Part shown: piece after piece, positions 63,813 through 64,000 of the stretch
Numbering within the stretch: the first letter of the stretch is position 1
Layout of the letters: each line of letters opens with the position of its first letter
NCBI GenBank assembly: GCA_030533445.1
Contig: CM060065.1
Span: forward strand, 1,047,710 to 1,111,709
Length of the DNA stretch: 64,000 nt
Source: Cyprinodon diabolis
Taxonomy: Eukaryota; Chordata; Actinopteri; Cyprinodontiformes; Cyprinodontidae
Direction of reading: 5' to 3'
Made by a program: the position numbers and the translations under genes
The notes under the pieces: generated by a model
Database searches by the model: none
Seen by the model: the letters and a program-made list of their open reading frames with translations, nothing else
What the model was told of the DNA's origin: nothing

Positions 63813-64000
63813 GGGCTAGTGTTTAGGGTTAGTGATTAGGGCTAGTGTTTAGGGCTAGTGTTTAGGGTTAATGTTTAGGGTCAGTGTTTAGGGCTAGTGT
63901 TTAGGGCTAGTGTTTAGAGTTAGTGTTTAGGGCTAGTGTTTAGGGCTAGTGTTTAGGGCTAGTGTTTAGGGCTAGTGTTTGGGGCTATTGTTTTTGGGTT
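63805..64000 (+). repeat. Degenerate telomere-like array (GTTTAGGGCTA), reaches the window edge
   Basis: About 16 units of 12 bp, AGTGTTTAGGGCT or AGTGTTTAGGGTT. Each holds TTTAGGG, one base from the vertebrate TTAGGG repeat. It continues past the window, so the full extent is unknown. Confidence 0.85.

Overview
The window looks like teleost fish DNA. It holds spliced vertebrate genes set among teleost-type transposon debris (L2-like, Rex1-like and L1-like LINEs, BEL/Pao, Ty3/Gypsy and hAT remnants) and very large tandem arrays. Two host genes are recognised, both on the minus strand. A complete 22-exon tmc3 (transmembrane channel-like 3) runs from its start codon at 50119 to its stop at 20015. 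One large exon of il16 (pro-interleukin-16) lies at 813-1764. IL16 and TMC3 are near neighbours on human 15q25, which supports both calls. STARD5, which lies between them in human, was not recognised between the two genes here.

Layout. 1-741 is a GGAT-type satellite in an il16 intron, followed by the il16 exon. 3-20 kb is intergenic or far-upstream il16 territory: an L2 tail, a 19-bp GC-rich minisatellite, a telomere-like CCCTAA array, a fold-back element carrying a nested L1 insertion with a target-site duplication, L2-like LINE ends and an internally deleted BEL/Pao element. 20.0-50.1 kb is tmc3. Its introns carry a 40-bp minisatellite (about 2.5 kb), an inverted decamer satellite (about 3.4 kb), a 16-bp minisatellite (1.1 kb), and Gypsy, Rex1-like, hAT and LTR-like remnants. 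50.27-60.72 kb is one CATC-type satellite interrupted by two pieces of the same LINE family. It begins only about 150 bp upstream of the tmc3 start codon. 60.7-64 kb holds unrecognised sequence, a 17-bp minisatellite, a near-perfect fold-back hairpin and a TTAGGG-like array at the window edge.

The tmc3 model was built by hand. All 21 introns have AG acceptors, and 20 have GT donors and one a GC donor. The phases agree at every junction and give 1164 codons plus a stop. The longest open frames in the window (991, 745 and 1020 codons) are not genes: they are stop-free readings of the CATC satellite.

No RNA genes, CRISPR arrays or prokaryotic features were seen. The most useful leads are the possible short il16 isoform start, the GC-AG intron and the frame-keeping 78-bp intron of tmc3, the inverted decamer satellite, the nested fold-back/L1 structure, and the idea that LINE tails seeded the satellites.
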